Positions 27,642-40,216 are shown, counted from the first letter of the stretch. The stretch is 64,000 nt of DNA from Plantago major (GCA_026545765.1 CM048841.1:88952636-89016635); one strand, 5' to 3'. A program made the numbers and translations. Notes: generated by a model from the letters alone, not told the origin.

Positions 27642-30600
27642 ATGGCGGAATCAGCCACTGCCGATCCAAATCCGACACCCAATCCACAAGATCCATCATC
27701 GATTCCTCAGCAACCACCTCAACAGACCGATCCACCATCAAACCCTAGCCCTAATCTCAATCCCCTTCCGCCGCCTCCTTCAATTTTGACACCTCCTCCG
27801 CCGTCGATCCAACCTTCATATCGCCCCCTCACTCCTCAATTCGCGGCAGGTCCGTATCAGACTCCAATTCCTGGTGTAATGATGGCTCCACCTGTGGGGA
27901 GTGGCGCCCCACCTCAAGTTCCGGTGGTGGCTCCGCCTTATCCGGTCCCTGGTCAGCCGCAGATGAGGTACCCTCCGATGCCCAATGGTTACATGCCCCA
28001 AGGTGTTATGCATCCGCCACACGGTGGGTTTTCGTTCCTCTTGTCTCACTCTCTCTATATCGACGCTTTTAATTTCAGCTGAATTATGTCTTTATTTTGA
28101 ATTTCTTTGGTGGATTACGAAATTTGGCCGTAAAGGTGGATCTTTTGCACTTGTAAGTATTGTTTAATTGCAAAGTTTGTAGCTTTCTTGAGGTACTTGC
28201 TTGTTTTATTGATTGAGTTTATGCTTTGCAGTATTATGTTTCTCAGTGTATTATGTCATTATGTGTGTTGGGTTGGAAATGGTCACCTGTACATAAAAAA
28301 AAAAAAGAAGAGTTAATGAGGCGTGGAGGACGAGTGACAAAGTCCGTAGGTAGGGAGGGATATGTGTTGGTTGGATTAGGGTATCGATGACTGGATCTTT
28401 TCTCCTACAGTGTGCTCATGATTGATTACGTTGGGAAAGGTTCGACGGCATCATTAGAGACTACACCTGAACTCCTTCATTTTTGTTGGTATGCGTCCAC
28501 TTTATTTGCTTCTTTCTATTCCACGCTTTAAAAATATACTAGTACATTTACTCTGTCTAATGCATAAGAGCGGCCGGCATCGGGTTTGGACCTGGGGAGG
28601 GTAACATGCAGTGGGTTGAAAGACTTTCTTTTCATGATTCCACTTGTGTTTTGTATGTTGACAACTAGGGTATTTTTCTGTAGAGATAAAAATCTATAAT
28701 CCATTTATGGGATTCAAAGTTTTAATTGCCGGCAACAGTTGAGTGCGGCTATGCCTTTGTCGTTGAAGGTATCAAAATCTCCTTAATCATTCATTTGGTT
28801 CTAGTTCTTTTGCACTTATTATCTACCTAAGACATCTGTCATGCTCGATCATGATTAAAATCTTTCCTGAGAAGTGATCTGAAATTGTAGACCATTAAGT
28901 TATGGTCTGGTGTCCTCAGTTGCATGTATTATGAGTGAGAAGTATTGTCTCATCTCACTTTCCAAGTTAAACTTTCCTCACCCTGGTGCCCAGAATTGGG
29001 GTAATTCTGACGAGCTTTCTAGCTCCCAAGTGGAAGCATAAGGTATGGCTAGTTCATGTATTGTTGATTACGAACCCCAATGCTGCTATTTTGATTTGAT
29101 TTCATTCAGGTTATATGTTCAGCTGGTGAGTTTTTCATACCTGTGCTGCAATCTCTTATTGCTTGTTATACTTTTTCGCAATACCAGCTGATTTACTTAC
29201 TGTACCATTTATGTTTCCTATAATGGAAGATTAATTTTGATATTCTTAGCAAGCTCTGACAAATTTGCATAGATGTTTTTGTCCAATTTTGCAGGAGTCC
29301 CTCGTTATCCTTCACCTTATGCGCCAATGATTCGACCTGGATTTCCTCCAAGACCATTAGTCGGTGTTATGCCTCCGCTTGCACGCCCTCCTTTTATAGG
29401 AATCCGAGGACCAATCATGCCACCTGTTGTTAGGCCGCCTGCACCTGCTGTCGCGAATGTGGTAGAGAAGCCACAAACCACTGTTTATGTTGGGAAGATA
29501 TCATCAACTGCGGAGAATGATTTCATGCTCTCTCTCCTGCAGGTATGAAACTCCATTTTGATTGCTTCTATTCAAGTCAGTTTTATTTTGCATCCTATCT
29601 ATTCTGTGTTTCCTGTCTGAAAATGGTGATATATTTCAACAATGACATTTTTTTTGAAGCTCTGTGGGCCCGTGAAGAGTTGGAAACGTCCTCAAGATCC
29701 TGCTGGAACATTAAAAGGCTTTGGATTTTGCGAATTTGAGTCTGCTGAAGGAGTTCTCCGTGCGCTAAGGTTACTCAATAAACTGAGTGTTGACGGACAA
29801 GAACTGATGGTAATGTCACATTCTTCCAGTTTCCTTATGCATTGTCACTGGGCCTTTTTCAATGATCTCAAGTAACGGCAACTATGTTATCATAAGATGA
29901 CACACGGTGCCTTGGATTATGAGTTTAGTCCGATGATGATCACAGCAGCCATTGTATCATAGTTCATGATTTGTTTCACCACATGGCCAACAATTTACTA
30001 TCTTTACATATGTTTGTCTTGATGCTCCCTTAGACTCGTGCTAATTTGTTTTTCTGTAGTTACCCATACTTTTTTAGCCTCCCTTTTTATCGACCTTCAT
30101 GATGTATGAGAAATATTCCTCTGACTGATACCTATTGGACTTGACAAATCTGCAGTTAAATGTTAACCAAGCAACCCGGGAATATTTGGAACGTTTTGTG
30201 GAGAAGAAGGTGGAGAGTTCAAAGATTGCCAAAGTAGCAGAAACAGAAGGTACAGATAAACAAGAGCCAAGTGCAGCAGGTGCTGATACAAAGGAAGTCG
30301 TAACGTCCCTTGAAGAATCTGCCAAGCCTGCCTTGGATGAACAGAAGAAGGATGAAAGTGATGCCCCTAACAAGGAAAATAATTTGGGTCTTGTAACTGA
30401 TGAGGACAGGCAAGCAGACCGTGAGGCTCTTGAGAAGCTTACAGGAATATTAGAGGAGAGGTTAATAAGCAAGCCGCTACCCCCTCCTCCGCCACCTCCA
30501 CGCCTATCCACTGATGGTCCTGGAAAATCAAGTCCAGAACAGCAATCTGAGTCAAGGGATAGGGAATCGGATGGTGATGCTGCAAAGAATGGTTAGTCTT

Positions 30601-32954
30601 CCTTCTGTGAGAATGTAAATGTGCTCCTTTTACCACCCTTCCAGTGACATTTCTTGAAGGGTCCAGGCATGAATTGTCTCACTGAGCCACCCCTTTTACA
30701 ATTCAATTATTATTTTCTGTAAGCACCAGTAAGATATCTCTTTTTCTTATTTCAGATGTCGAAGACAAAAAAGAAGATGAAAAGACTGCTGAAAGTAAAC
30801 TGTCAAGTGAAAATGACAAAAACGAACCTGGTTCACCTGATAGGAGTAGAAGGAATGATAGGTCGAGAGACCGAGACTCAAAACGAGAAAAAGAAAAAGA
30901 ACGGGAACTTGAAAGATATGAGCGAGAGAGGGAGCAAGAAAGATCCAGGAGGGAGAAGGAGAGAGAATATAAAAACCGGGAAGATGAAAGGAGATACAAG
31001 GTGCGTGAAAAAGAGTGGGAAGCGAAGGAGAGAGAAAGGGAGCATAGGCGAAAGAGAGAGCGAGAAAGAGAGAAAGAAAAGGCCCAGGAAAGGAAGTGGG
31101 GAATAATGGATCAAGAACACGATATTGATGATGGATATGGAAAAAAGAGGAAATACAAGACTAGTGATGAGGAGAGGAGACGGAGAGAAAGGGAGAAGGA
31201 TGAGGACTTGGCTGACAGATTAAGGGAGGAGGAAGAAGTTGCTGAAGCTAAAATGATTGCCGAGGAAGAAAAGCAGAAGAATCTCCATGAAGCATCGATT
31301 GTTGCATCTAGTCAACCAGCTAATGGATATGAGAAAGCTGATTTGCCAAACGATACCAGCTTTGGGAACCAGGATAATGCTGTTGATCAGATCATTAACC
31401 ACAAACCAAGTCATGAGACTTATGAAGGTGAATCGTTTAATTGAATTTATGATTCAGTGTACTCTTACCCCCTTTATCTTGTTTTTGTATTTAAAATGCT
31501 TCTTTGTAAATAGCAGGTGAAGAAGTTATGAACAACGGTGTTAATGACGAATCTGATACTTTATCTAATGCGATGGATACAAGGCAAAATAGTAATGCAC
31601 CCACTAGAAAGTTGGGATTTGGTCTTTCAGGGTCTGGAAAACGAGCTGCAGTCCCTTCTGTATTTAAGGAGGACGAAGACGAGGATGCTCACAAGGATAA
31701 GAAGATGAGACCCCTGGTTCCAATTGACTACACAACTGAGGAACATGAAGGAATCCAACCTTCTACCCCTGAAGGCCCATCCGCCAACATTCCAGCGTCT
31801 GACTATTCGAAGCGCATGTCGTCTGCGAATGCTAAAGAAGAGAAAGCAGATGTAGAAAAGGAGAAAGGCAGACGATCTCATGATAGATCTAGCCACAGAG
31901 ATCGAAGTAGACATGCAGAAGAGAATAATAGCATACGTGAAGAGAGCAGAAAGGATAGTTCTGATAGAGAGAGATCTAATAAAACAAAGACACAAGAAAC
32001 GCAAAAGCTTCTGGATGCAAAGCAGTTGATTGATACAATTCCGAAGACCAAAGATGAGTTGTTTTCATACGCGATAAATTGGGGGGTCTATGATCAGGTA
32101 ACCATGACATCCATTCTCAGGCTCTTCTTTTTTTATGTGCATTCCTAGCTAATTGTCATTATATAGTTTGTGTTTGCTGCTCGTATTCAAAGCATGGCAT
32201 ATTATTCTCAAACAGAGGGTTTAAAGAATCATTACGGACCTGACTCAGTTTGACGAGAATTTATTAGAAAAGCATATCTGATGATATGCTATATTGCAAT
32301 TTGAAGATTAGAATATATTAATTAGGCCTCTCAATGAACATGAATGTTTAATGTACACAAACCTGAGTTTCTACTATGATTGTTTATGTTATCAATTGTA
32401 GGGTATCCTTCTGACCAAATAACTTTTTACAAGAATATTAGTAGTATTATACACTATGAAATAGTAGTATGTTTCTTATCCTGAAAGACTCCGTTTCTCT
32501 ATTAATCTAATTAGCTCTATAGTTTAGGAGGACCCATTGATTAATCTTTTGTTAGCTGGTTAAATTATTTCTAATTGGGGTCATTGGTGCAGCAAGCAGT
32601 TTTTTTGAATTATCAATGCAGCATATTTATCCTTAAACTCTGCCTTGGTACTTGTATAACCTACAGTTTTTAGGACTGATTATATATATTTGTTCTTGAC
32701 AGAATTCGCTGCAGGAGAAAATGAGACCCTGGATATCGAAGAAGATCACTGAGTATTTGGGAGAGGAAGAAGTTACACTTGTGGACTACATTGTGTCAAG
32801 CACCCAAGAACATGTTGATGCAGGTGAGATGCTTGAAAGACTACAGACTATATTGGATGATGAGGCCGAGATGTTTGTGCTGAAGATGTGGAGAATGCTC
32901 ATCTTTGAGATTAAGAGAGTAGAGAACGGATTAGCAATGAAGTCGAGAACCTGA
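27642..32954 (+). CDS. RBM25: RBM25-type splicing factor with RRM and PWI domains, 7 exons, 906 aa
   Basis: Exons 27642-28023, 29295-29542, 29660-29809, 30156-30591, 30756-31427, 31517-32097 and 32703-32954 join to 2721 nt in one frame. The start ATG has context ACCATGG. Residues 1-185 are Pro-rich (Q/P/N repeats). An RRM follows at about 189-262, with RNP2 TVYVGKI and RNP1 KGFGFCEF, split over exons 2-4. A Lys/Glu linker with a polyproline run leads to a long Arg/Glu/Asp-rich region (about 420-640), typical of splicing regulators. The PWI domain is at about 824-906 (EKMRPWISKKITEYLGEEE...MWRMLIFE). RBM25 associates with the U1 snRNP and splicing complexes in the nucleus. The Arabidopsis homologue alters splicing of ABA-signalling transcripts. 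The gene is complete with no breaks. Confidence 0.94.
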
Positions 32955-34274
32955 GCTAATTGCAGAGCGTAATTTGGTGCATGAAAACCCGAATTGTCAA
33001 GACAAGACAGGCCTGTCTTTTTTTCTCTTGCCCTCTTTTCTTTTCGGTTTCTTCTTGGGATTTAGTAATGAATCTTTTTGTACGATGCTTTTATGTCACC
33101 ATCTTTATTCTTCACCAGATAAGCTTAGCTGCTTAGGTGCAACGCACAATAATCAAGTAGATTCATGATTGTAATTTCCCCATGTTTTTTTTCTTTTTCC
33201 TGGTGACCTTTTCACAAGGGTGCATTGGGGAAAAACGGAACACAAACACTTCTTGATCAATATAGCTAATTAGCTATATACTGTCAAAATTTTAACCCAT
33301 GTGTGTTTCCTAGATTTATGATCCTACCTATACTTTGTAATACGCACACGGTGAATTCAATTATGTGCCAAACCAATATGTGGAATTTGCACATATCTCT
33401 CCTGTTGTGGATAGTGGCATCTCGTAGCAGTAATAACACAAACCAAATTAGAAAAGAATTTTCATTGCTGGAAAAACATATCTGCTGTCGTTGCTCGTCA
33501 CATTTACTCATTTAGTCTCATTCGTCATCAGCAAGCCAAGTAAAACAGAGTAATTCTTATGTAACTTTGTATACAGAGCAAAACGCTTAAACGACTGTAG
33601 GACATTTGTCCCTTCAAGCTGTACCGAAACATTACTCTATGCTAAACAATTCCCGGTAGTATTGTAAAAATGAGATTGTGATTTATCACCGTTCACACCC
33701 TCTGCGGTAAAGATTATTACTACTACTATTCTGGGGTAGGAATAGGAGGTGAAAGAGAAGCTGTAGATTAAAATCTCCGGTTTATATGTTTCGGATTCCT
33801 GAGACGTCTCAGAAAATACAAATTCTAGGACGAAAAGGTTTCGAATCAAGGTTAGCATGTAATTTTCGTTGTGTTTCACTAAGATATGAAACCATTAACC
33901 ATGCCTGCCACAAACCTCAAAATTTACCAGTTATATATGGTGTAGTACATATTTTACAAAAGCACCCAGTTAAAGTTTTCAATAATTTAAGATCTATACA
34001 CTGCAAGGATATTTCACATTAAGAACAAAAGAATCGCTTTTAATACAATCATACAAATACAATTTCTGCAGAGTGCTTCAACAAAAACACAGAAGCATCA
34101 TCATCTGTGACTAGCCCTTACAAAAACTGAGCTTTCAGTCACAACAGAAATCATCCAAGCAAAAAAAGATGAACAAAATAAAACATTCACAAGACAAGCA
34201 TCCTACACAATGTGTATGTACATGCAGATGCTTGTGTGTATATAATACATGTAGTGGTAATACCTAAAAATTGA
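32955..34274. other. Spacer between convergent RBM25 and U-box genes
   Basis: Contains the two 3' UTRs. No reading frame, RNA gene or clear repeat is supported. Confidence 0.55.
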
Positions 34275-36311
34275 TTACCACACGTGAACAAAGTGTTCTT
34301 GAGGACGACCCATCAATCCTGTAGAGCTCTTTTCATTGTAGGCATGGAGGATTCTGATGAGTGAGCTTGCTTTCTTGCTTGAACGAGACGTTCCCCCGGT
34401 GAGTAGTGAATACAAAACCACCATAAGCGACGGGTTCCTTACTAAAATTGGAACCACATCTGCTCCGTCATTCATGCACAGGGATAGCAACAGTGTGACG
34501 CAGTACTCATTCGTCGCTCTTGATCCTGAAGAGCACAGAACTTGGATAATTACAGGCAGAGCTCCAGCACTGACGATAGCCATTGCCCCATCAAGTTTCT
34601 CGGCGAGTGTGGCTAATACGGCTATTGAATCTGTTATGAGCTCGTCACTTTCGGAAGATCTCAATAGATCCACCACCAATGGGACTAGCCCGGAGGATAG
34701 TACCCGCCAGTGGTTCTCGGGGTACATAAGAAGCCCCAAGATAGAAACCAATGCATTCTTCTTGGCTCGGCCTGGCCCATTTTGTATCAGGTCCAGAAGC
34801 CCCGAAATAGAACCCGGGAGTCTCCCAATTCTGATTCGGTACTCTTCAACTGAAGCAAGATAGAACAATGCACCAGCCGCGTGCTGACGAGCTTCGATCT
34901 TTAGCCCATTGTTCAAAAGATCGAGTATGAGATCCAGCCCGCCACTCTCTACGATGATTCTTTTGCTTTTCGAGTACTTTGAGAGATTAAGCAGTGCAGC
35001 CATCGTGTGCTCTTGAGCTATCGGATTGTTTACACAGAGCATGCCCAGGAGAGGCCGGATAGCATCAGCTTCAACCAAACAAGACCGGTTAAAAACACTT
35101 GTTTTGGTGAGGAGACGAATCTCAAAAGCAGCTTTGCACCGTTCATCATTCGCTCCAGCCACAAGCCTGCCAACAAGAAAATTAGCAAGCAGTGTCATGG
35201 CTTGCTCAGCTGCAATACTACCTGCACCAGTTAATGACTTCCTCACGTCACGGCTCTGCCCTCCCGATTCAGGAAATGGGATTCCGTTCTCATGACAGTA
35301 CTGCTTAATAAGCTTCTTCACTGCAAGATTTGGGACCAGATCTATGCAGATCAGCCGCTCGCCTGTCTTGGGACAAGTGTGGTTACCAGACCCGAACCAT
35401 TTCAGAATCGAAGACCGTTCATACGTGTGACCAGTTGATAAAGTAACAGGATCAGTCATGATTTCCAAAGAGATTGGACACCTGAAATCATCAGAGTTCA
35501 GTCCCATGATCACCACCTCATGACTCCACCCCTGAAACTTCCCACTAGTCACAGAGTCATTTTCGCAAACAGTACATCTACAATAAACCATGAACGCCAT
35601 CAAACTACTGAGAAATCCCACATCCCTTTTCACATCATTAGAACTCTCAACCCCAATCTCACTCTCCAAGAACCTAACTTCTCTATTGCACTCATACCAG
35701 CTACCAATCCCCAAATACTCAACAACCCTTTCAAAATCAACAGATTCTGGAGCAATCCCTTTCTCAAGTTGATCCAAAATCCGAACAACCCTTCTCCAAA
35801 CTCTAACAGCATCCTTCTCCACTTCAAACCTCCCTTTCAAGGCTTGCTTCCTCACCAAATCCACCAGCTCCTGGACCTCATCAGACTCCATCAAAGGCAG
35901 AACATCCAAAGCTACCCCAATAGCCCTGATAAAAACCCGAAAATGCGTCGCGACGATCTCCGATTTCGACAACATCCACAGCCTGGCATCCTCCCTAGCA
36001 CAGTCCTCCAAGAGGAAATGAACCTTCTGGAAGGTGAAATGGAGCTCAGAGAAGCTTAGCAGCATGGAATCATCTGATTTTGTAAACCCATTTCGAATTT
36101 CTTCAAGCAAAACAACAAGAGTCTCGATCAAACGGATCGAGTCTCTTGCATTTCTCTTGTTGGTGAAAAAGGTAGCTGATTTGAAGCCGCGTATAGTGTG
36201 GCCTAAGGTGATCAGTGAATTGAGAAGGCTAGAGAGAGAAACGGATTCGCAAGGACGAACTGCCGGAAAATTCAAAATCCGGCGGGTAAATTCATTGCAA
36301 TTGTTTATCAT
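34275..36311 (-). CDS. PUB18/PUB19-like: U-box E3 ubiquitin ligase with ARM repeats, PUB18/PUB19 type, 678 aa, intronless
   Basis: One uninterrupted frame. Residues about 1-265 form the helical U-box N-terminal domain. The U-box begins at about residue 274 (DDFRCPISLEIMTDPVTLST, then GHTYERSSILKWF and CPKTG) and spans about 70 residues; it binds the E2. From about residue 370 to the end, ARM repeats are visible (LLGMLCVNNPIAQEHTMAAL, LNLSKYSKSKRIIVESGGL, ARQHAAGALFYLAS). These probably bind substrates. Length and the absence of introns match PUB18/PUB19, which limit ABA and drought responses in Arabidopsis. The start is the first ATG (MINNCNEFTRRIL). The gene sits tail to tail with RBM25. Confidence 0.95.
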   Translation of the reverse strand: MINNCNEFTRRILNFPAVRPCESVSLSSLLNSLITLGHTIRGFKSATFFTNKRNARDSIRLIETLVVLLEEIRNGFTKSDDSMLLSFSELHFTFQKVHFLLEDCAREDARLWMLSKSEIVATHFRVFIRAIGVALDVLPLMESDEVQELVDLVRKQALKGRFEVEKDAVRVWRRVVRILDQLEKGIAPESVDFERVVEYLGIGSWYECNREVRFLESEIGVESSNDVKRDVGFLSSLMAFMVYCRCTVCENDSVTSGKFQGWSHEVVIMGLNSDDFRCPISLEIMTDPVTLSTGHTYERSSILKWFGSGNHTCPKTGERLICIDLVPNLAVKKLIKQYCHENGIPFPESGGQSRDVRKSLTGAGSIAAEQAMTLLANFLVGRLVAGANDERCKAAFEIRLLTKTSVFNRSCLVEADAIRPLLGMLCVNNPIAQEHTMAALLNLSKYSKSKRIIVESGGLDLILDLLNNGLKIEARQHAAGALFYLASVEEYRIRIGRLPGSISGLLDLIQNGPGRAKKNALVSILGLLMYPENHWRVLSSGLVPLVVDLLRSSESDELITDSIAVLATLAEKLDGAMAIVSAGALPVIIQVLCSSGSRATNEYCVTLLLSLCMNDGADVVPILVRNPSLMVVLYSLLTGGTSRSSKKASSLIRILHAYNEKSSTGLMGRPQEHFVHVW

Positions 36312-36600
36312 TGATTTACAGGAAAGAAAGAAAGATACAAAAGGAAAATATGCAAGAAGAATGAAGAAAAGAAAAGAAAAGAAGTTTTATGGACTGAAAG
36401 TGTAAAAAGTTTGAAATTTGGTGGTTTGTGTGTGAAATGTGTGTGTTGTGTTTGTTTTGATTTGGAAATTTAGTGGGTATATATAGAGGTTGTGATTTTC
36501 GAAATTTGGGAATGAAGAAAGGACACGTGGAAGCATGTGAATGGGTTGACTTCTAGGAAGGAGATGAGCAAGGTCATGGGGAATTTATATACATTTTGGA
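36312..36600 (-). promoter_or_regulatory. U-box gene promoter with TATA box, ABRE/G-box and W-box
   Basis: Read on minus, a TATA-like CTATATATA lies at about 36487-36478, some 170 bp before the ATG. CACGTG at 36524-36529 in the context ACACGTGG is an ABA-response/G-box core, and TTGACT at about 36545 is a W-box core. Motif evidence only, but it fits the stress and ABA induction known for PUB18/19-type genes. Confidence 0.55.
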
Positions 36601-36641
36601 TAGAATTAAAATACTCGAGTTTTTAAAGCTATATTAAAGTT

Positions 36642-36804
36642 TATTTTGAAATACAATATAACAATTACAATTAAAATATTTAGTCCAGGACAAATTTTTT
36701 CATCAATAAATCTCTAATCATTCTCTATACAGAGAGATTAATCATCCATTTCGGGGATCGAACCCGTGACCTCTTAGGTACGTAGTATACCAGCTTGCCA
36801 CTCG
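36642..36804 (-). mobile_element. tRNA-derived SINE, minus orientation
   Basis: On minus, GCCGAGTGGCAAGCTGG resembles a Pol III A box, and GGTTCGATCCC about 40 bp on is a perfect B box; a non-tRNA body follows. Near-identical 14-bp direct repeats flank it: GCTATATTAAAGTT at 36628-36641 and GCTATATTAGAGTT at 36805-36818. These fit a SINE target duplication, although the outer A-box bases overlap the repeat. It does not fold as a full tRNA. Confidence 0.65.
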
Positions 36805-36818
36805 GCTATATTAGAGTT

Positions 36819-38066
36819 AAACATAAGAGTTACATCAGTTTTGATCTTGTTTAGGAACTAAACGATGACTCAAATAACATTATGAGCAATCAAATAATAT
36901 TAAAACATCATATATACACCCCCTATAAAACAAACCTACAAAATCGTATAAAATTTTAACTCTATACGAAACATAAATTTTCACAACTCAAGTAAAATTT
37001 AGTTAATATTCACAAGTTATATCTCAATTAAAGTTTCGTTCAAACAGTACATTAGTGATTACTCTCGGTCCAATATAAGTTGTTCACTCCTATCATTTTG
37101 ATCGTTTCATTGAAGTCGTTCACATTTATTTCTTTATGGTCTTAGGAAAAAAAATATAATTTGTAATTTTTCAATTACTTCCAATAAAGTTAACAAGTAA
37201 ATAAAACTAACTGCTAATAAGTTATAAAGTAATCCCACGTATAATATATAATGCTACACTACTATTATTCTCATCATTTTACATGTCGAAGAATAAAGTT
37301 GTATTAATAAAATTATAAAATAACTCCATAAAATCACTTATGATTTTGAAACCGTTTTAATAAAAGATTTACGTGGTATTGAGACAAGAATAATTAAAAG
37401 AAAATTAAGTAGTGAAGATAGTACATTTTCATTTAAGGAAATGTAAACGTTTTAAAAAACGGTTCAAAGGACAAATTGTAGAATATTTTAGTGATTTGAA
37501 GAGAATAGGGTCTTGCGCGTGGTGGTGCGGGGATTAAGGGGTGTGGCTAGCTCATGGGTGGAAGGGTCCACGAAGGATCCGGTGCAGCCGACACACCCTG
37601 TTGTGTATGCGTTGGAGTATAGTACGAATAATTGGGAATGGAACTATTTGTTGTGGCATTTAAGGTTGTTGCCTTTCTCTATAGGGCTCTAACATTACTT
37701 GTTTATAGGGACTTGAATGTTGTGATCTGTTGGCACGTGAAACCATTGAATCTTGTGCTAGGGATAATACTCCTGCCTACTATAACTATTCCATCATTTT
37801 ATTTTTCATTTTTTTTTTTTTATATTAAGCATCATTCATAGTCATTTAGTCGTGACTAAGTACACAGCTGCCCACATTACATGTAACACTACGGGAGCTT
37901 CAGAATATCAAGATCCGAGTTTAAAGCAGACAATCCATGGGGGGCAAGAATCCTATACATAGTACTAGTGTTTACAAAAGATTTACAATAAATATACTAG
38001 TTATGTTGAACCAGCTGATGCTAGTGTCTCCAGGCCACCGGTTCCTTCATGTTGAAACAAGAAAGT
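36819..38066. other. Intergenic spacer, no gene recognised
   Basis: AT-rich up to about 37490. A GC-richer patch at about 37500-37620 has no recognised coding sense. A T run is at about 37807-37822. Ends at the 5' LTR of a copia element. Confidence 0.5.
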
Positions 38067-38568
38067 TGTGGAGTAGATTGAATTGAGAGATAATTAGAAG
38101 ATAAAAGAAGAAGAAGAAATTATGTTCTGGTTCTGAAGATGGAAGGATTAAAACGTAATATGTGTGTGAAGAGTCGCATTTCGACTAATGCAGGTGACGT
38201 GGCAGCTTCTGGTTGGTTCTCTTCACGTGTTGTGACGTAAGAAGACGGATTCACAAGAGTATAAGTAGAATGGCGTTTCTACTGTAGGTTGTTACATTTT
38301 TCTTCATTAACAGAATTAACCGTCATCATCTTCTTCGATTTGTTCTTCATTTTTCGTTATGTTCTTCTCTGCAAGTTTCCTTGATTGGAGCTTGTTGTAA
38401 TCGACATTGTTGATCAATAAAGAATCTCAAGTTGCTCCCGTGGATGTGCCGAACCACGTAAACACTTGTGTCATTTACAATTTTATGCGTTTTGTGTTTG
38501 ATTGGAGTTTCAAAGTTATTGATCGAAATCGGAGTATTGTTTGTTATCGATTGTAATTGTACTCAACA
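38067..38568 (+). repeat. 5' LTR of copia element 1
   Basis: 502 bp, TG...CA ends. U3 carries three ACGT-core sites: GTGACGTGGC at 38194-38203, CACGTG at 38224-38229 and TGACGTAA at 38233-38240. A TATAAGTA box at 38260-38267 follows, and AATAAA lies near 38416. This is a complete-looking Pol II promoter. Confidence 0.93.
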
Positions 38569-38611
38569 ATTGGCGCTGTCTGTGGGAAGATCGAATCGAT
38601 AACTGTAAACA

Positions 38612-40216
38612 ATGGCTTCAATGGCAAAGTTTGATATTGAGAAGCTCACAGAGAAAGTAGATTTCACTTTATGGAAAGTGAAAATGGAGGTTCATCTTGA
38701 ACAACAAGGTTTGAATCACGCATTGCTAGGAGATGCTGGATTCTCAAAAGAATGTGATGATGCTGAGAAGAAACGCATCATTGGTAAAGCTCGGAGCACT
38801 GTGATTCTTTCGCTAGGAGATAATGTCTTAAGAGAAGTGATTAAAGAGAAAACTGCAAAAGGAGTATGGGACAAGCTTGAATCTTTGTATCATGTAAAAA
38901 CATCTGCAAGCAAGATGCGCATGAAACAAAAATTCTTCTCATACAAGATGAGATATGATAGATCAATTATTGAACAACTGGATGAGTTCAATAAGTTGTG
39001 TATGGAGCTTGAAGCATTGGATGTTAAGGTGCAAGATGATGATAAGGCAGTTATTCTGTTGAGCGCACTACCTAGGAGCTATGAGCATTTTATTGATGCA
39101 ATTGTGATGACAAAACCAGATGATTTGAAAGCTTCCAATGTTGAGAAAGCATTGAGGAACAAGCTTGATCAGAAGAACACTGGAAGTCAATCAGATTCAG
39201 TTGCTGAGAGTCTAGCTATCAAGAATGCATGGAATAGGAATCAAGCTATGAAGAACAAGAAGTTCAAAGCTCAGAAGGATTCCATGAATGAAACTGGTGA
39301 CAACACTGAGAAGAGAAAGTGTTTTCACTGCAAGAAACCTGGACATTTAAAGAAGAATTGTTTCCTCCTAAAGAGAGAAAAGAGGAATGCAGGATCACAA
39401 GCTCAAGGTGGAGCACCTACAACAGATCTTGCAGAAGCTTCTAATGTCTATGATGAGGCTGAGGTACTTTCTATTACTAATTCCAGCTCTGGTTTAAATT
39501 GGTTCTTAGACCCAAGATGCTCCTTTCACATGTGTCATATTAAAGATTGGTTTGAGAGTTTTAAATATGAGCACAGTGGTAGTGTTTTACTTGGAGATGA
39601 TCATGCATGTGCCATTATGGGAATTGGTAATGTCAGGATTAAAATGCATGATGGAGTTGTTAGAATCCTAACAGGTGTGAGGTTTATACCTGATTTAAGG
39701 AGGAATCTTATATCTCTTGGTACTTTAGATAAAATGGGATATAAGTATGGATCAGAAAATGGTGTCATGAAAGTGTTTGAAGTTGATATACCGGTGATCA
39801 AAACTGATCTCAGGAATGGTTTGTACTATCTTCAAGGTGAAGTTGTGAATGGTCTGTCAGGTGTTGTCTCGACTGTGCCAGTGAATTTTAAAATACAATT
39901 ATGGCATAAGAGACTAGCACACATAAGTGAGAAAGGTCTCAGGGAGCTAGCTAAACAGAATTTGCTATGTGGAGATCAAATCTCAAAGCTCAATTTCTGT
40001 GAGAATTGTGTACTAGGGAAAGCATACAAGTCAAGTTATGATACAGGCAAACACACCACTAAAGCTATTCTTGATTATGTGCATTCAGAATTATGGGGAC
40101 ATGCTAGTGTTGAAACTCTACATGGTGGAAGATACTACATGTCCATTATTGATGATTTCTCCAGGAAAGCTTGGGTTATAATATTAAAATCCAAAGATGA
40201 GGCATTCACTAATTAA
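38612..40216 (+). pseudogene. Copia 1 gag, protease and integrase N-terminal part
   Basis: The frame opens at ATG 38612 (MASMAKFDIEKLTEKVDFTL). It shows a gag capsid-type region, a zinc knuckle CFHCKKPGHLKKNC at about residues 237-250, a protease region and the integrase start (WHKRLAHISEKGLRELAKQ, CENCVLGK, DDFSRKAW). The protease active site, normally D-S/T-G, reads DPR (WFLDPRCSFHMC), so protease is probably dead. The frame stops at 40214-40216 inside the integrase core. Confidence 0.92.

Noticed and set aside
30074..31120. Several Ser/Leu/Phe-rich minus-strand open frames
   Set aside because: They are antisense shadows of the Arg/Glu-rich RBM25 exons.
35520..36059. 179-codon Asn/Pro-rich frame on plus
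   Set aside because: Antisense to the U-box gene N-terminal region.
36720..36830. Possible functional tRNA gene on minus
   Set aside because: A and B boxes are present, but acceptor and anticodon stems do not form; SINE-like body and flanking direct repeats explain it better.
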